64,000 nt of DNA, taken from the NCBI GenBank assembly GCA_037783545.1, contig JBBELK010000827.1, forward strand, positions 62,001-126,000, in the 5' to 3' direction. Below, in pieces: positions 33,266 through 43,110 of this stretch; the stretch's first letter is position 1; the number at the start of each line of letters is the position of its first letter. Position numbers and translations under genes: made by a program. The stretch comes from Henricia sp. BOLD:AAB3569 (lineage: Eukaryota > Echinodermata > Asteroidea > Spinulosida > Echinasteridae). The notes beneath the pieces were generated by a model. That model searched no databases. It was not told where the DNA came from and saw nothing but the letters and a program-made list of their open reading frames with translations.

Positions 33266-33832
33266 TGGGAGTTTATCAATAACAAACAGAAAAGGGCTTA
33301 CTCAAACTAGTTTATATGATAAAACAGGTTTTTAATGTCTCCAAAAAGTATATAGGCCTATGCTAATTCAACAACATCAAGTAACATTTGACTATACGTC
33401 AAACGTTGTATATTTTTGGTGGAGAAGAAATTTGTTCACATTCCTGAAGTATTGCTGCATCGTGGCTGAAATTTCTATCCGGTAGTTTTCTCGGCCCATG
33501 CTTTCAATTACCATGGAAATCATGCCTTTCAAAAACAGTTGAACAAACAATTATGAAACAATTATCGTTCTCGAGGTAAACTAATACACGGTCTATTCAC
33601 TATGGCTCCTGCATAGTGCGGTACATGGAGGTCAATATGACGTCTGCCATGACAAAACATTGCTGTTGGCCTATAAGTGCAAGGCTGGCTGGCAAAATAT
33701 TTTGTCTGAAGATGCTTTCTATCCTTTTTACTACATGCATGTAACCCTAAGGTAAAATGTTACCTTTATGGAAGAAATTATTATTTTGTTGTAAGTATGT
33801 GCAGATTTGATTGGTGTACGTGCACAGCAACA
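33266..33832. other. no gene recognised
   Basis: AT-rich sequence with no structure noted. Confidence 0.35.
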
Positions 33833-33977
33833 TTAAAGGCAGATCGAGGCTCGTTAATGCGGGCGTGATGCCAAATTCGTGCCACGAAATACGCAGCTCC
33901 ATAGCAAAGGCATGAAGCTGTGTATTTTGTGGCACGAATTTGGCCTCACGCCCGCATTGACGAGCCTCTGCCTTTAA
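33833..33977. mobile_element. hairpin MITE with TTAA borders (copy 1)
   Basis: The element is one long inverted repeat: AAGGCAGATCGAGGCTCGTTAATGC is mirrored at the right end, around a core GCAGCTCCATAGCAAAGGCATG. TTAA stands at 33833-33836 and 33974-33977. A sister copy lies at 42654-42793. Confidence 0.85.
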
Positions 33978-34202
33978 CCACAAGTAGGAATTGGATGACT
34001 AGATCCATTTGGAAACATAAATATAAACTACAAACTTTAAAAAAAAAGTGTAGTGCACATCGGGTGTTGCAGTTCTCCTATACGAACCGGGTTGTTCGTG
34101 CCTGCTGATGTTGAACTGCCCCTAGCATGTTAGCATGGCGCACTTTTATTTTCTTTTTCTCTTCCGCACCTACCGGAACACCAAACGACCCACCCCCAAC
34201 CC

Positions 34203-37200
34203 CACGTTTGTACACAGTGTATGAGTGTAGCGATTTCGAGTTTGTGTAGCGAAATAAAGCACGGTGTCTTATGGAGTAGCGATCTGTAGCGTTTTACTTC
34301 TTTGTATGCTGGGCCGGCTTTTCAAGTTTGTACACAGTGTATATGGGTGTAGCGATTTCGAGTTTGTGTAGCGAAATAAAGCACGGTGTCTTATGGAGTA
34401 GCGATCTGTAGCGTTTTTACTTCTTTGTATGCTGGGCCGGTTTTTCAAGTTTGTACACAGTGTATGGGTGTAGCGATTTCGAGTTTGTGTAGCGAAATAA
34501 AGCACGGTGTCTTATGGAGTAGCGATCTGTAGCGTTTTTACTTCTATATGCTGGGCCGGCTTTTCAAGTTTGTACACAGTGTATGGGTGTAGCGATTTCG
34601 AGTTTGTGTAGCGAAATAAAGCACGGTGTCTTATGGAGTAGCGATCTGTAGCGTTTTTACTTCTCTGTATGCTGGGCCGGCTTTTCAAGTTTGTACACAG
34701 TGTATGGGTGTAGCGATTTCGAGTTTGTGTAGCGAAATAAAGCACGGTGTCTTATGGAGTAGCGATCTGTAGCGTTTTTATTTCTCTGTATATATGCTGG
34801 GCCGGCTTCTCAAGTTTGTACACAGTGTATGGGTGTAGCGATTTCGAGTTTGTGTAGCGAAATAAAGCACGGTGTCTTATGGAGTAGCGATCTGTAGCGT
34901 TTTACTTCTCTGTATGCCGGGCCGGCTTTTCAAGTTTGTACACAGTGTATGGGTGTAGCGATTTCGAGTTTGTGTAGCGAAATAAAGCACGGTGTCTTAT
35001 GGAGTAGCGATCTGTAGCGTTTTTACTTCTTTGTATGCTGGGCCGGCTTTTCAAGTTTGTACACAGTGTATGGGTGTAGCGATTTCGAGTTTGTGTAGCG
35101 AAATAAAGCACGGTGTCTTATGGAGTAGCGATCTGTAGCGTTTTTACTTCTTTGTATGCTGGGCCGGCTTTTCAAGTTTGTACACAGTGTATGGGTGTAG
35201 CGATTTCGAGTTTGTGTAGCGAAATAAAGCACGGTGTCTTATGGAGTAGCGATCTGTAGCGTTTTTACTTCTCTGTATATATGCTGGGCCGGCTTTTCAA
35301 ATTTGTACACAGTGTATGGGTGTAGCGATTTCGAGTTTTTGTAGCGAAATAAAGCACGGTGTCTTATGGAGTAGCGATCTGTAGCGTTTTACTTCTCTGC
35401 ATGCTGGGCCGGCTTTTCAAGTTTGTACACAGTGTATGGGTGTAGCGATTTCGAGTTTGTGTAGCGAAATAAAGCACGGTGTCTTATGGAGTAGCGATCT
35501 GTAGCGTTTTTACTTCTCTGTATGCTGGGCCGGCTTTTCAAGTTTGTACACAGTGTATGGGTGTAGCGATTTCGAGTTTGTGTAGCGAAATAAAGCACGG
35601 TGTCTTATGGAGTAGCGATCTGTAGCGTTTTTATTTCTCTGTATATATGCTGGGCCGGCTTCTCAAGTTTGTACACAGTGTATGGGTGTAGCGATTTCGA
35701 GTTTGTGTAGCGAAATAAAGCACGGTGTCTTATGGAGTAGCGATCTGTAGCGTTTTACTTCTCTGTATGCCGGGCCGGCTTTTCAAGTTTGTACACAGTG
35801 TATGGGTGTAGCGATTTCGAGTTTGTGTAGCGAAATAAAGCACGGTGTCTTATGGAGTAGCGATCTGTAGCGTTTTTACTTCTTTGTATGCTGGGCCGGC
35901 TTTTCAAGTTTGTACACAGTGTATGGGTGTAGCGATTTCGAGTTTGTGTAGCGAAATAAAGCACGGTGTCTTATGGAGTAGCGATCTGTAGCGTTTTTAC
36001 TTCTTTGTATGCTGGGCCGGCTTTTCAAGTTTGTACACAGTGTATGGGTGTAGCGATTTCGAGTTTGTGTAGCGAAATAAAGCACGGTGTCTTATGGAGT
36101 AGCGATCTGTAGCGTTTTACTTCTCTGCATGCTGGGCCGGCTTTTCAAATTTGTACACAGTGTATGGGTGTAGCGATTTCGAGTTTTTGTAGCGAAATAA
36201 AGCACGGTGTCTTATGGAGTAGCGATCTGTAGCGTTTTACTTCCCTGCATGTATATATGCCGGGCCGGCTTTTCAAATTTGTACACAGTGTATGGGTGTA
36301 GCGATTTCGAGTTTGTGTAGCGAAATAAAGCACGGTGTCTTATGGAGTAGCGATCTGTAGCGTTTTTATTTCTCTGTATATATGCTGGGCCGGCTTCTCA
36401 AGTTTGTACACAGTGTATGGGTGTAGCGATTTCGAGTTTTTGTAGCGAAATAAAGCACGGTGTCTTATGGAGTAGCGATCTGTAGCGTTTTACTTCTCTG
36501 TATGCTGGGCCGGCTTCTCAAGTTTGTACACAGTGTATGGGTGTAGCGATTTCGAGTTTTTGTAGCGAAATAAAGCACGGTGTCTTATGGAGTAGCGATC
36601 TGTAGCGTTTTACTTCTCTGCATGCTGGGCCGGCTTCTGAAGTTTGTACACAGTGTATGGGTGTAGCGATTTCGAGTTTTTGTAGCGAAATAAAGCACGG
36701 TGTCTTATGGAGTAGCGATCTGTAGCGTTTTACTTCTCTGTATGCTGGGCCGGCTTTTCAAATTTGTACGCAGTGTATGGGTGTAGCGATTTCGAGTTTG
36801 TGTAGCGAAATAAAGCACGGTGTCTTATGGAGTAGCGATCTGTTGCGTTTTTACTTCTCTGTATATATGCTGGGCCGGCTTTTCAAATTTGTACACAGTG
36901 TATGGGTGTAGCGATTTCGAGTTTTTGTAGCGAAATAAAGCACGGTGTCTTATGGAGTAGCGATCTGTAGCGTTTTTACTTCTCTGTATATATGCTGGGC
37001 CGGCTTTTCAAATTTGTACACAGTGTATGGGTGTAGCGATTTCGAGTTTTTGTAGCGAAATAAAGCACGGTGTCTTATGGAGTAGCGATCTGTAGCGTTT
37101 TACTTCTCTGCATGCTGGGCCGGCTTTTCAAGTTTGTACACAGTGTATGGGTGTAGCGATTTCGAGTTTGTGTAGCGAAATAAAGCACGGTGTCTTATGG

Positions 37201-40111
37201 AGTAGCGATCTGTAGCGTTTTTACTTCTCTGTATGCTGGGCCGGCTTTTCAAGTTTGTACACAGTGTATGGGTGTAGCGATTTCGAGTTTGTGTAGCGAA
37301 ATAAAGCACGGTGTCTTATGGAGTAGCGATCTGTAGCGTTTTTATTTCTCTGTATATATGCTGGGCCGGCTTCTCAAGTTTGTACACAGTGTATGGGTGT
37401 AGCGATTTCGAGTTTGTGTAGCGAAATAAAGCACGGTGTCTTATGGAGTAGCGATCTGTAGCGTTTTACTTCTCTGTATGCCGGGCCGGCTTTTCAAGTT
37501 TGTACACAGTGTATGGGTGTAGCGATTTCGAGTTTGTGTAGCGAAATAAAGCACGGTGTCTTATGGAGTAGCGATCTGTAGCGTTTTTACTTCTTTGTAT
37601 GCTGGGCCGGCTTTTCAAGTTTGTACACAGTGTATGGGTGTAGCGATTTCGAGTTTGTGTAGCGAAATAAAGCACGGTGTCTTATGGAGTAGCGATCTGT
37701 AGCGTTTTTACTTCTTTGTATGCTGGGCCGGCTTTTCAAGTTTGTACACAGTGTATGGGTGTAGCGATTTCGAGTTTGTGTAGCGAAATAAAGCACGGTG
37801 TCTTATGGAGTAGCGATCTGTAGCGTTTTTACTTCTCTGTATATATGCTGGGCCGGCTTTTCAAATTTGTACACAGTGTATGGGTGTAGCGATTTCGAGT
37901 TTTTGTAGCGAAATAAAGCACGGTGTCTTATGGAGTAGCGATCTGTAGCGTTTTACTTCTCTGCATATATGCTGGGCCGGCTTTTCAAATTTGTACACAG
38001 TGTATGGGTGTAGCGATTTCGAGTTTTTGTAGCGAAATAAAGCACGGTGTCTTATGGAGTAGCGATCTGTAGCGTTTTACTTCCCTGCATGTATATATGC
38101 CGGGCCGGCTTTTCAAATTTGTACACAGTGTATGGGTGTAGCGATTTCGAGTTTGTGTAGCGAAATAAAGCACGGTGTCTTATGGAGTAGCGATCTGTAG
38201 CGTTTTTATTTCTCTGTATATATGCTGGGCCGGCTTCTCAAGTTTGTACACAGTGTATGGGTGTAGCGATTTCGAGTTTTTGTAGCGAAATAAAGCACGG
38301 TGTCTTATGGAGTAGCGATCTGTAGCGTTTTACTTCTCTGCATGCTGGGCCGGCTTCTCAAGTTTGTACACAGTGTATGGGTGTAGCGATTTCGAGTTTT
38401 TGTAGCGAAATAAAGCACGGTGTCTTATGGAGTAGCGATCTGTAGCGTTTTTATTTCTCTGTATATATGCTGGGCCGGCTTCTCAAGTTTGTACACAGTG
38501 TATGGGTGTAGCGATTTCGAGTTTTTGTAGCGAAATAAAGCACGGTGTCTTATGGAGTAGCGATCTGTAGCGTTTTACTTCTCTGTATGCTGGGCCGGCT
38601 TCTCAAGTTTGTACACAGTGTATGGGTGTAGCGATTTCGAGTTTTTGTAGCGAAATAAAGCACGGTGTCTTATGGAGTAGCGATCTGTAGCGTTTTACTT
38701 CTCTGCATGCTGGGCCGGCTTCTGAAGTTTGTACACAGTGTATGGGTGTAGCGATTTCGAGTTTTTGTAGCGAAATAAAGCACGGTGTCTGATGGAGTAG
38801 CGATCTGTAACGTTTTTATTTCTCTGTAGGCCTATATATGCTGGGCCGGCTTCTCAAGTTTGTACACAGTGTATGGGTGTAGCGATTTCGAGTTTGTGTA
38901 GCGAAATAAAGCACGGTGTCTTATGGAGTAGCGATCTGTAGCGTTTTTACTTCTCTGTATATATGCTGGGCCGGCTTTTCAAGTTTGTACACAGTGTATG
39001 GGTGTAGCGATTTCGAGTTTGTGTAGCGAAATAAAGTACGGTGTCTTATGGAGTAGCGATCTGTAGCGTTTTTACTTCTCTGTATATATGCTGGGCCGGC
39101 TTTTCAAATTTGTACACAGTGTATGGGTGTAGCGATTTCGAGTTTTTGTAGCGAAATAAAGCACGGTGTCTTATGGAGTAGCGATCTGTAGCGTTTTACT
39201 TCTCTGCATGCTGGGCCGGCTTTTCAAATTTGTACACAGTGTATGGGTGTAGCGATTTCGAGTTTTTGTAGCGAAATAAAGCACGGTGTCTTATGGAGTA
39301 GCGATCTGTAGCGTTTTACTTCCCTGCATGTATATATGCCGGGCCGGCTTTTCAAATTTGTACACAGTGTATGGGTGTAGCGATTTCGAGTTTGTGTAGC
39401 GAAATAAAGCACGGTGTCTTATGGAGTAGCGATCTGTAGCGTTTTACTTCTCTGCATGCTGGGCCGGCTTCTCAAATTTGTACACAGTGTATGGGTTTAG
39501 CGATTTCGAGTTTTTGTAGCGAAATAAAGCACGGTGTCTTATGGAGTAGCGATCTGTAGCGTTTTTACTTCTCTGTATATATGCCGGGCCGGCTTTTCAA
39601 ATTTGTACACAGTGTATGGGTGTAGCGATTTCGAGTTTTTGTAGCGAAATAAAGCACGGTGTCTTATGGAGTAGCGATCTGTAGCGTTTTTATTTCTCTG
39701 TATGCTGGGCCGGCTTTTCAAATTTGTACACAGTGTATGGGTGTAGCGATTTCGAGTTTTTGTAGCGAAATAAAGCACGGTGTCTTATGGAGTAGCGATC
39801 TGTAGCGTTTTTACTTCTTTGTATGCTGGGCCGGCTTTTCAAATTTGTACACAGTGTATGGGTGTAGCGATTTCGAGTTTGTGTAGCGAAATAAAGCACG
39901 GTGTCTTATGGAGTAGCGATCTGTAGCGTTTTTACTTCTTTGTATGCTGGGCCGGCTTTTCAAATTTGTACACAGTGTATGGGTGTAGCGATTTCGAGTT
40001 TTTGTAGCGAAATAAAGCACGGTGTCTTATGGAGTAGCGATCTGTAACGTTTTTATTTCTCTGTATATATGCTGGGCCGGCTTCTCAAGTTTGTACACAG
40101 TGTATGGGTGT
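34203..40111. repeat. ~122-bp satellite array, about 48 copies, higher-order structure
   Basis: The monomer contains TTTGTACACAGTGTATGGGTG, TAGCGATTTCGAGTTTGTG, TAGCGAAATAAAGCACGGTG and TCTTATGGAGTAGCGATCTG, then TAGCGTTTTTACTTCTCTG and GCTGGGCCGGCTTTTCAAG. Variation sits in the linker (TATATA insertions, TTTT or TTTTT, GTTTTTGT or GTTTGTGT). Pairs of distinctive monomers recur at offsets of 853 and 1,711 bases (for example near 34902, 35755 and 37466), showing duplications of about 7- and 14-monomer blocks. The repeated 69-codon minus-strand frames are monomer read-throughs. Confidence 0.95.
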
Positions 40112-40254
40112 AGCGAGCGCCTGTACCGAATTTGGCATGAACTACACGTACGTATTTGTGTTTTGTGTAGTGCTTGTAGCGTTTTTAGGAACGCTACAAA
40201 ATATATATGCCGATATCGTTGGTCTCATATGTGGCATGGTATAACGCGAGAGCC
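40112..40254. repeat. array edge homologous (inverted) to the 12.2-kb duplicated block
   Basis: TGTAGCGTTTTTAGGAACGCTACAA and GTTGGTCTCATATGTGGCA are the complement of the block starting at 12203 (GCCGCATTTGAGACC, GTAGCGTTCCTACAACGCTAC). Since the satellite monomer also has several GTAGCG words, the array probably grew inside a member of this repeat family. Confidence 0.55.
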
Positions 40255-41882
40255 TCACGACTTTGTCACAAACGATTCGCTCTTCTCCTGCTCAGGATAT
40301 CTCAAATTTTCTGCTCACGATTTCACTGGACAGCCCGGACGGCCGAATAGGAATTTCAGTTTTCTTTTGAGGAGTTAGCATCATGTTTTTTCTTCACGAA
40401 CGTACGTGCACCGTGGGGTACCGTGGGGTACCGTGGCCGAGTGGTTAGGGCCATTGACTCGCAATCATGGGTGAAAACTTGGGGTTGCGGGTTCGAATCC
40501 GGCTGCGGTACCTGTGCCCTTGGGCAAGGCACTCAACCACACTTGCTCCATCCTTCGGAAGGGATGTAAAGCCGTTGGTCCAGTGTGTTAGGTAATTGGT
40601 AACGCACTCTAAAGATCCCAGAGCATTCTTTCGTAAAGAGCAAGGGGATTCCCCGGTGTCTCTGGCCATTTCTAATTCTAATTATTCATGGGTTTCCTCA
40701 CGCTTACGAGTGACAGTGCAATGAGCACTATTGAGGAATCCTTGGTATGAATACCAGAAAGAAATAATAATAATAATAACACGCCCGTACTGTGTGTGTG
40801 TGTGTGCACGTATACTGCGCGGGGCAAATTTCTACACTCCACGGTAGCCTGCCGTAGCACGCGCTCGCTCCCGTTCTCCGGACTCTCGAAACAAACAATT
40901 ATGTTCGAATGTTCATACTTATGTTTAACTTTGTTTCATACCTGTATAAATAGTCTCTCTTTTGTGAATTACTTATAAATATTGGGGGGAAATCAGAGTT
41001 GAATTTGGTGCAGTTCTGCAGTAACAAACTTTTATACGGCTGGAAATACAACTAACTCACAAGACCACGTGACTTTTCGGAACCATAATTTGGTTCCGAA
41101 AAGTCACGTGACCTTGAATTTTTCAAAAGTGCTTAAAAACGGCTAAATTTGACGGCGTCTTTTCAGGATATATCTAATTTACTCTCGAATGCGCTTCAGA
41201 ATAATGTATAGGTCTATTTCGAGCCCAAAATAGCCCAACAAAGAAGGTGTGTTCCTTTAATTGGCAGCCTTCTCCTTTGGATCTCTCAATTTCTGCTGAA
41301 GATTTCACTGGACAGCCTGAACGACCGAATGGGTTTTTCCGTTCTCCGTAGAGGATCAGGAGCTGACATTTATGGTTTGTCTTCACGAACGTACAATTGT
41401 AGTTTTGGGCGGGCAACGTACTACGTGTGTGTGCCGTACGGCTATGTCACATTGTCCGGTAGACTGTCCACTATGGAACTCGCTTCGGTTCCTCGGACTT
41501 TGTGTCAAAACTTTATGTTTGATTTTTCAGAGTTATGTTTAACTTTGTTTCATAACCTGAATAAATAGTCTTATATTTTTTTTAATCAGAGCTGAATTTA
41601 ATTGATGCAGTACTGCAGTAATAAACTTCAGGAATAAACTGTGTATCACACGGCCATACGGCTGGAAATAAAACTAACTCCAAGGACACGTGATTTATCG
41701 GAACCAGAATCTGGTTCCATAAATCACGTGACCCCGATTTTTTGAAAAATGCTCAAAAACGGCCAAATTTGGTGGATTCTTTTCAGGTTCTCTTCAGTCC
41801 AGGCTATTTCGAAAAGACTTTCATAATCAGGTATGGGTCTATTTCGAGCCCCAAATAGCCCAACAAAGCCGGTATCCCTTTA
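40255..41882. repeat. two tandem copies of a TTAA-ended element (minus orientation)
   Basis: Copy 1 (about 40255-41262, interrupted by the 40427 SINE) and copy 2 (about 41265-41882) share TTTCACTGGACAGCC, TCTTCACGAACGTAC, TTATGTTTAACTTTGTTTCATA and CATACGGCTGGAAATA. Each then has the hairpin CACGTGA-TTCGGAACC/GGTTCCGAA-TCACGTG. Each ends with AAATAGCCCAACAAAG and CCCTTTAA or TCCTTTAA, which is the inverted left end of the element at 48067. Confidence 0.7.
40427..40780 (+). mobile_element. tRNA-derived SINE (Ser/Leu-like head) with AAT-rich tail
   Basis: The head (40427-40512) folds like a tRNA: acceptor GGTACCG pairs perfectly with CGGTACC, the A-box is TGGCCGAGTGGTTAGGG, the B-box is GGGTTCGAATCC, and there is a long variable arm, as in type II (Ser/Leu) tRNAs. 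The body continues CTTGGGCAAGGCACTCAACC, a motif resembling conserved central domains of animal SINEs, and ends AATAATAATAATAAC. It has interrupted copy 1 of the TTAA-ended repeat. The presence of a SINE body makes this a retroposon, not a tRNA gene. Confidence 0.8.
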
Positions 41883-42657
41883 AACACGTGTGGACCCACC
41901 TTTACAAACACATGATACATGTACATAATAGGGGCGTTCGAGATGCTTACACCGGGTAACAGCTAGGGGTTTACACCGGGGGAAGCCCCCTAGAAGATGC
42001 AAAACGAACGACACGGGATTTCGCTTTGAATTATGGGACTACAGGTCAAAGGTTGTTGCCGGGTGGGGCTTTATTAATGCCGTTATATATTGTTCGATCG
42101 ACTCACGATGAAAAATGAAGCCGGAGCCACGCAAAAAAAGTGGCTCTAAAGTACCGCAATAAACTTTGTCACTGCCTACAGACATCTACTGATTCAGCAA
42201 AATGTATTTACAGCGCTATTCCGTCCTATTTTGTGTCATAAATCTGTGTTTGTCTTCGTACATAACACGTCGCGATTCCAAACTGTCCGCCATGTTTTAC
42301 TGCTCACGGTATATATAGACGTCACTACACCGAGTTTACACCACACTACAGACCCGCTCGCGAGCTCGGGCAGTAGTGGCTGCCACCGGGGCAGAATCGT
42401 GTAACACGTGATGGCTAAAAGAACGATTCGGTGTAAGTTGTTGTTACCCGGTGTTAGCATCTCGAACGCCCCTAATCGGGACGGCTGGTAAAGCGTATAC
42501 TAGCCAAACATTTGTCTCTTTTGTTAATTTTAAAATTTCTTGTTAATTACGTGACATGTGGATATGTTTTTTTTCCACAAAGACCATCGACAAATTAATG
42601 TCAAGGATGCTAGATGATCGCTAGATTATGTCAACAGTAAGCCGGTGTTCCCTTTAA
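41883..42657. mobile_element. right part of a TTAA-bounded element, interrupted
   Basis: ACACGTGTGGAC...CATGATACAT and GGGACGGCTGGTAAAGCG through to GCCGGTGTTCCCTTTAA match 48651-48881. The two parts are separated by the 542-bp insertion at 41931-42472. Its right TTAA (42654-42657) is shared with the hairpin MITE that follows. Confidence 0.65.
41931..42472. mobile_element. TIR element with TA target duplication, nested
   Basis: GGGGCGTTCGAGATGCT at 41931 is complementary to AGCATCTCGAACGCCCC ending at 42472, and the arms continue with ACACCGGGTAACA. TA flanks both sides (41929-41930 and 42473-42474). The uninterrupted paralogue at 48.7 kb (CATGATACATCGCGACGGCTGG) shows the empty site. Confidence 0.8.
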
Positions 42658-42793
42658 AGGCACAGGCTCGTCAGCAATGCGCGCCCGCCAAATGTGTGCC
42701 ACGCAATACGCAGCTCCATAGCAAAGGCATGGAGCTGCGTGTTTCGAGCACGAATTTGGCGGGCGCGCATTGCTGACGAGCCTGTGCCTTTAA
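42654..42793. mobile_element. hairpin MITE with TTAA borders (copy 2)
   Basis: Same family as 33833-33977: AAGGCACAGGCTCGTCAGCAATGC is mirrored at the right end around GCAGCTCCATAGCAAAGGCATGGAGCTG. TTAA is at both ends (42654-42657 and 42790-42793). Confidence 0.88.
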
Positions 42794-42933
42794 TCCTCGT
42801 GATCTGTTACTGGTGGACTGTAAACCAGTCTAGTTACCCGTGACTGCCTAAAGGTAACCATTTCCTTCTTACACATTGCGCATTATTTGACAAGTAGGAG
42901 CCAGACTGTAACTTATTTGCGCGATAGGTTTGC

Positions 42934-42941
42934 TATAAAAG
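42934..42941 (+). promoter_or_regulatory. putative TATA box of HGSNAT
   Basis: TATAAAAG lies 113 bases upstream of the start codon. If used, transcription would begin near 42965 and give a 5' leader of about 80 bases. The region between the MITE at 42793 and the ATG is only about 250 bases, so the core promoter must lie within or close to this repeat-rich neighbourhood. Transcription start data are not available to me. Confidence 0.35.
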
Positions 42942-43046
42942 AACACTCAAGAAAAGGGAGCTCCGAGATAAGCCGCACTGGAAGAAAGGAAGTTAGTTTC
43001 TTCCTCCATGGTTTAATAGTGGGAGCTAGCGAGAATTGCCGTAACA

Positions 43047-43110
43047 ATGTTTTCATCTTCACGGTTCCTGCGTTTGGCAGTTGTTTGGGCGTCTGTTTAT
43101 TTTACTGCAG
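43047..43110 (+). CDS. HGSNAT: HGSNAT exon 1: start codon and signal peptide
   Basis: ATG in a favourable context (AACAATG, A at -3) followed by MFSSSRFLRLAVVWASVYFTA, a typical signal peptide with cleavage likely after Ala21. It ends in phase 1 (one base, G) at a GTAATT donor. That base joins AT of exon 2 to make Asp. The 5.84-kb intron and short exon make this call depend on phase, signal-peptide character and context. Confidence 0.72.

Noticed and set aside
34269..40020. Many repeated 62-79 codon minus-strand frames beginning MLYFATQTRNRY
   Set aside because: They are one reading frame of the 122-bp satellite monomer, cut at each unit; no start context, family or independent codon pattern.
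40427..40512. Functional tRNA-Ser/Leu gene
   Set aside because: The fold is good but a SINE body and AAT-rich tail follow directly, so it is the head of a retroposon.
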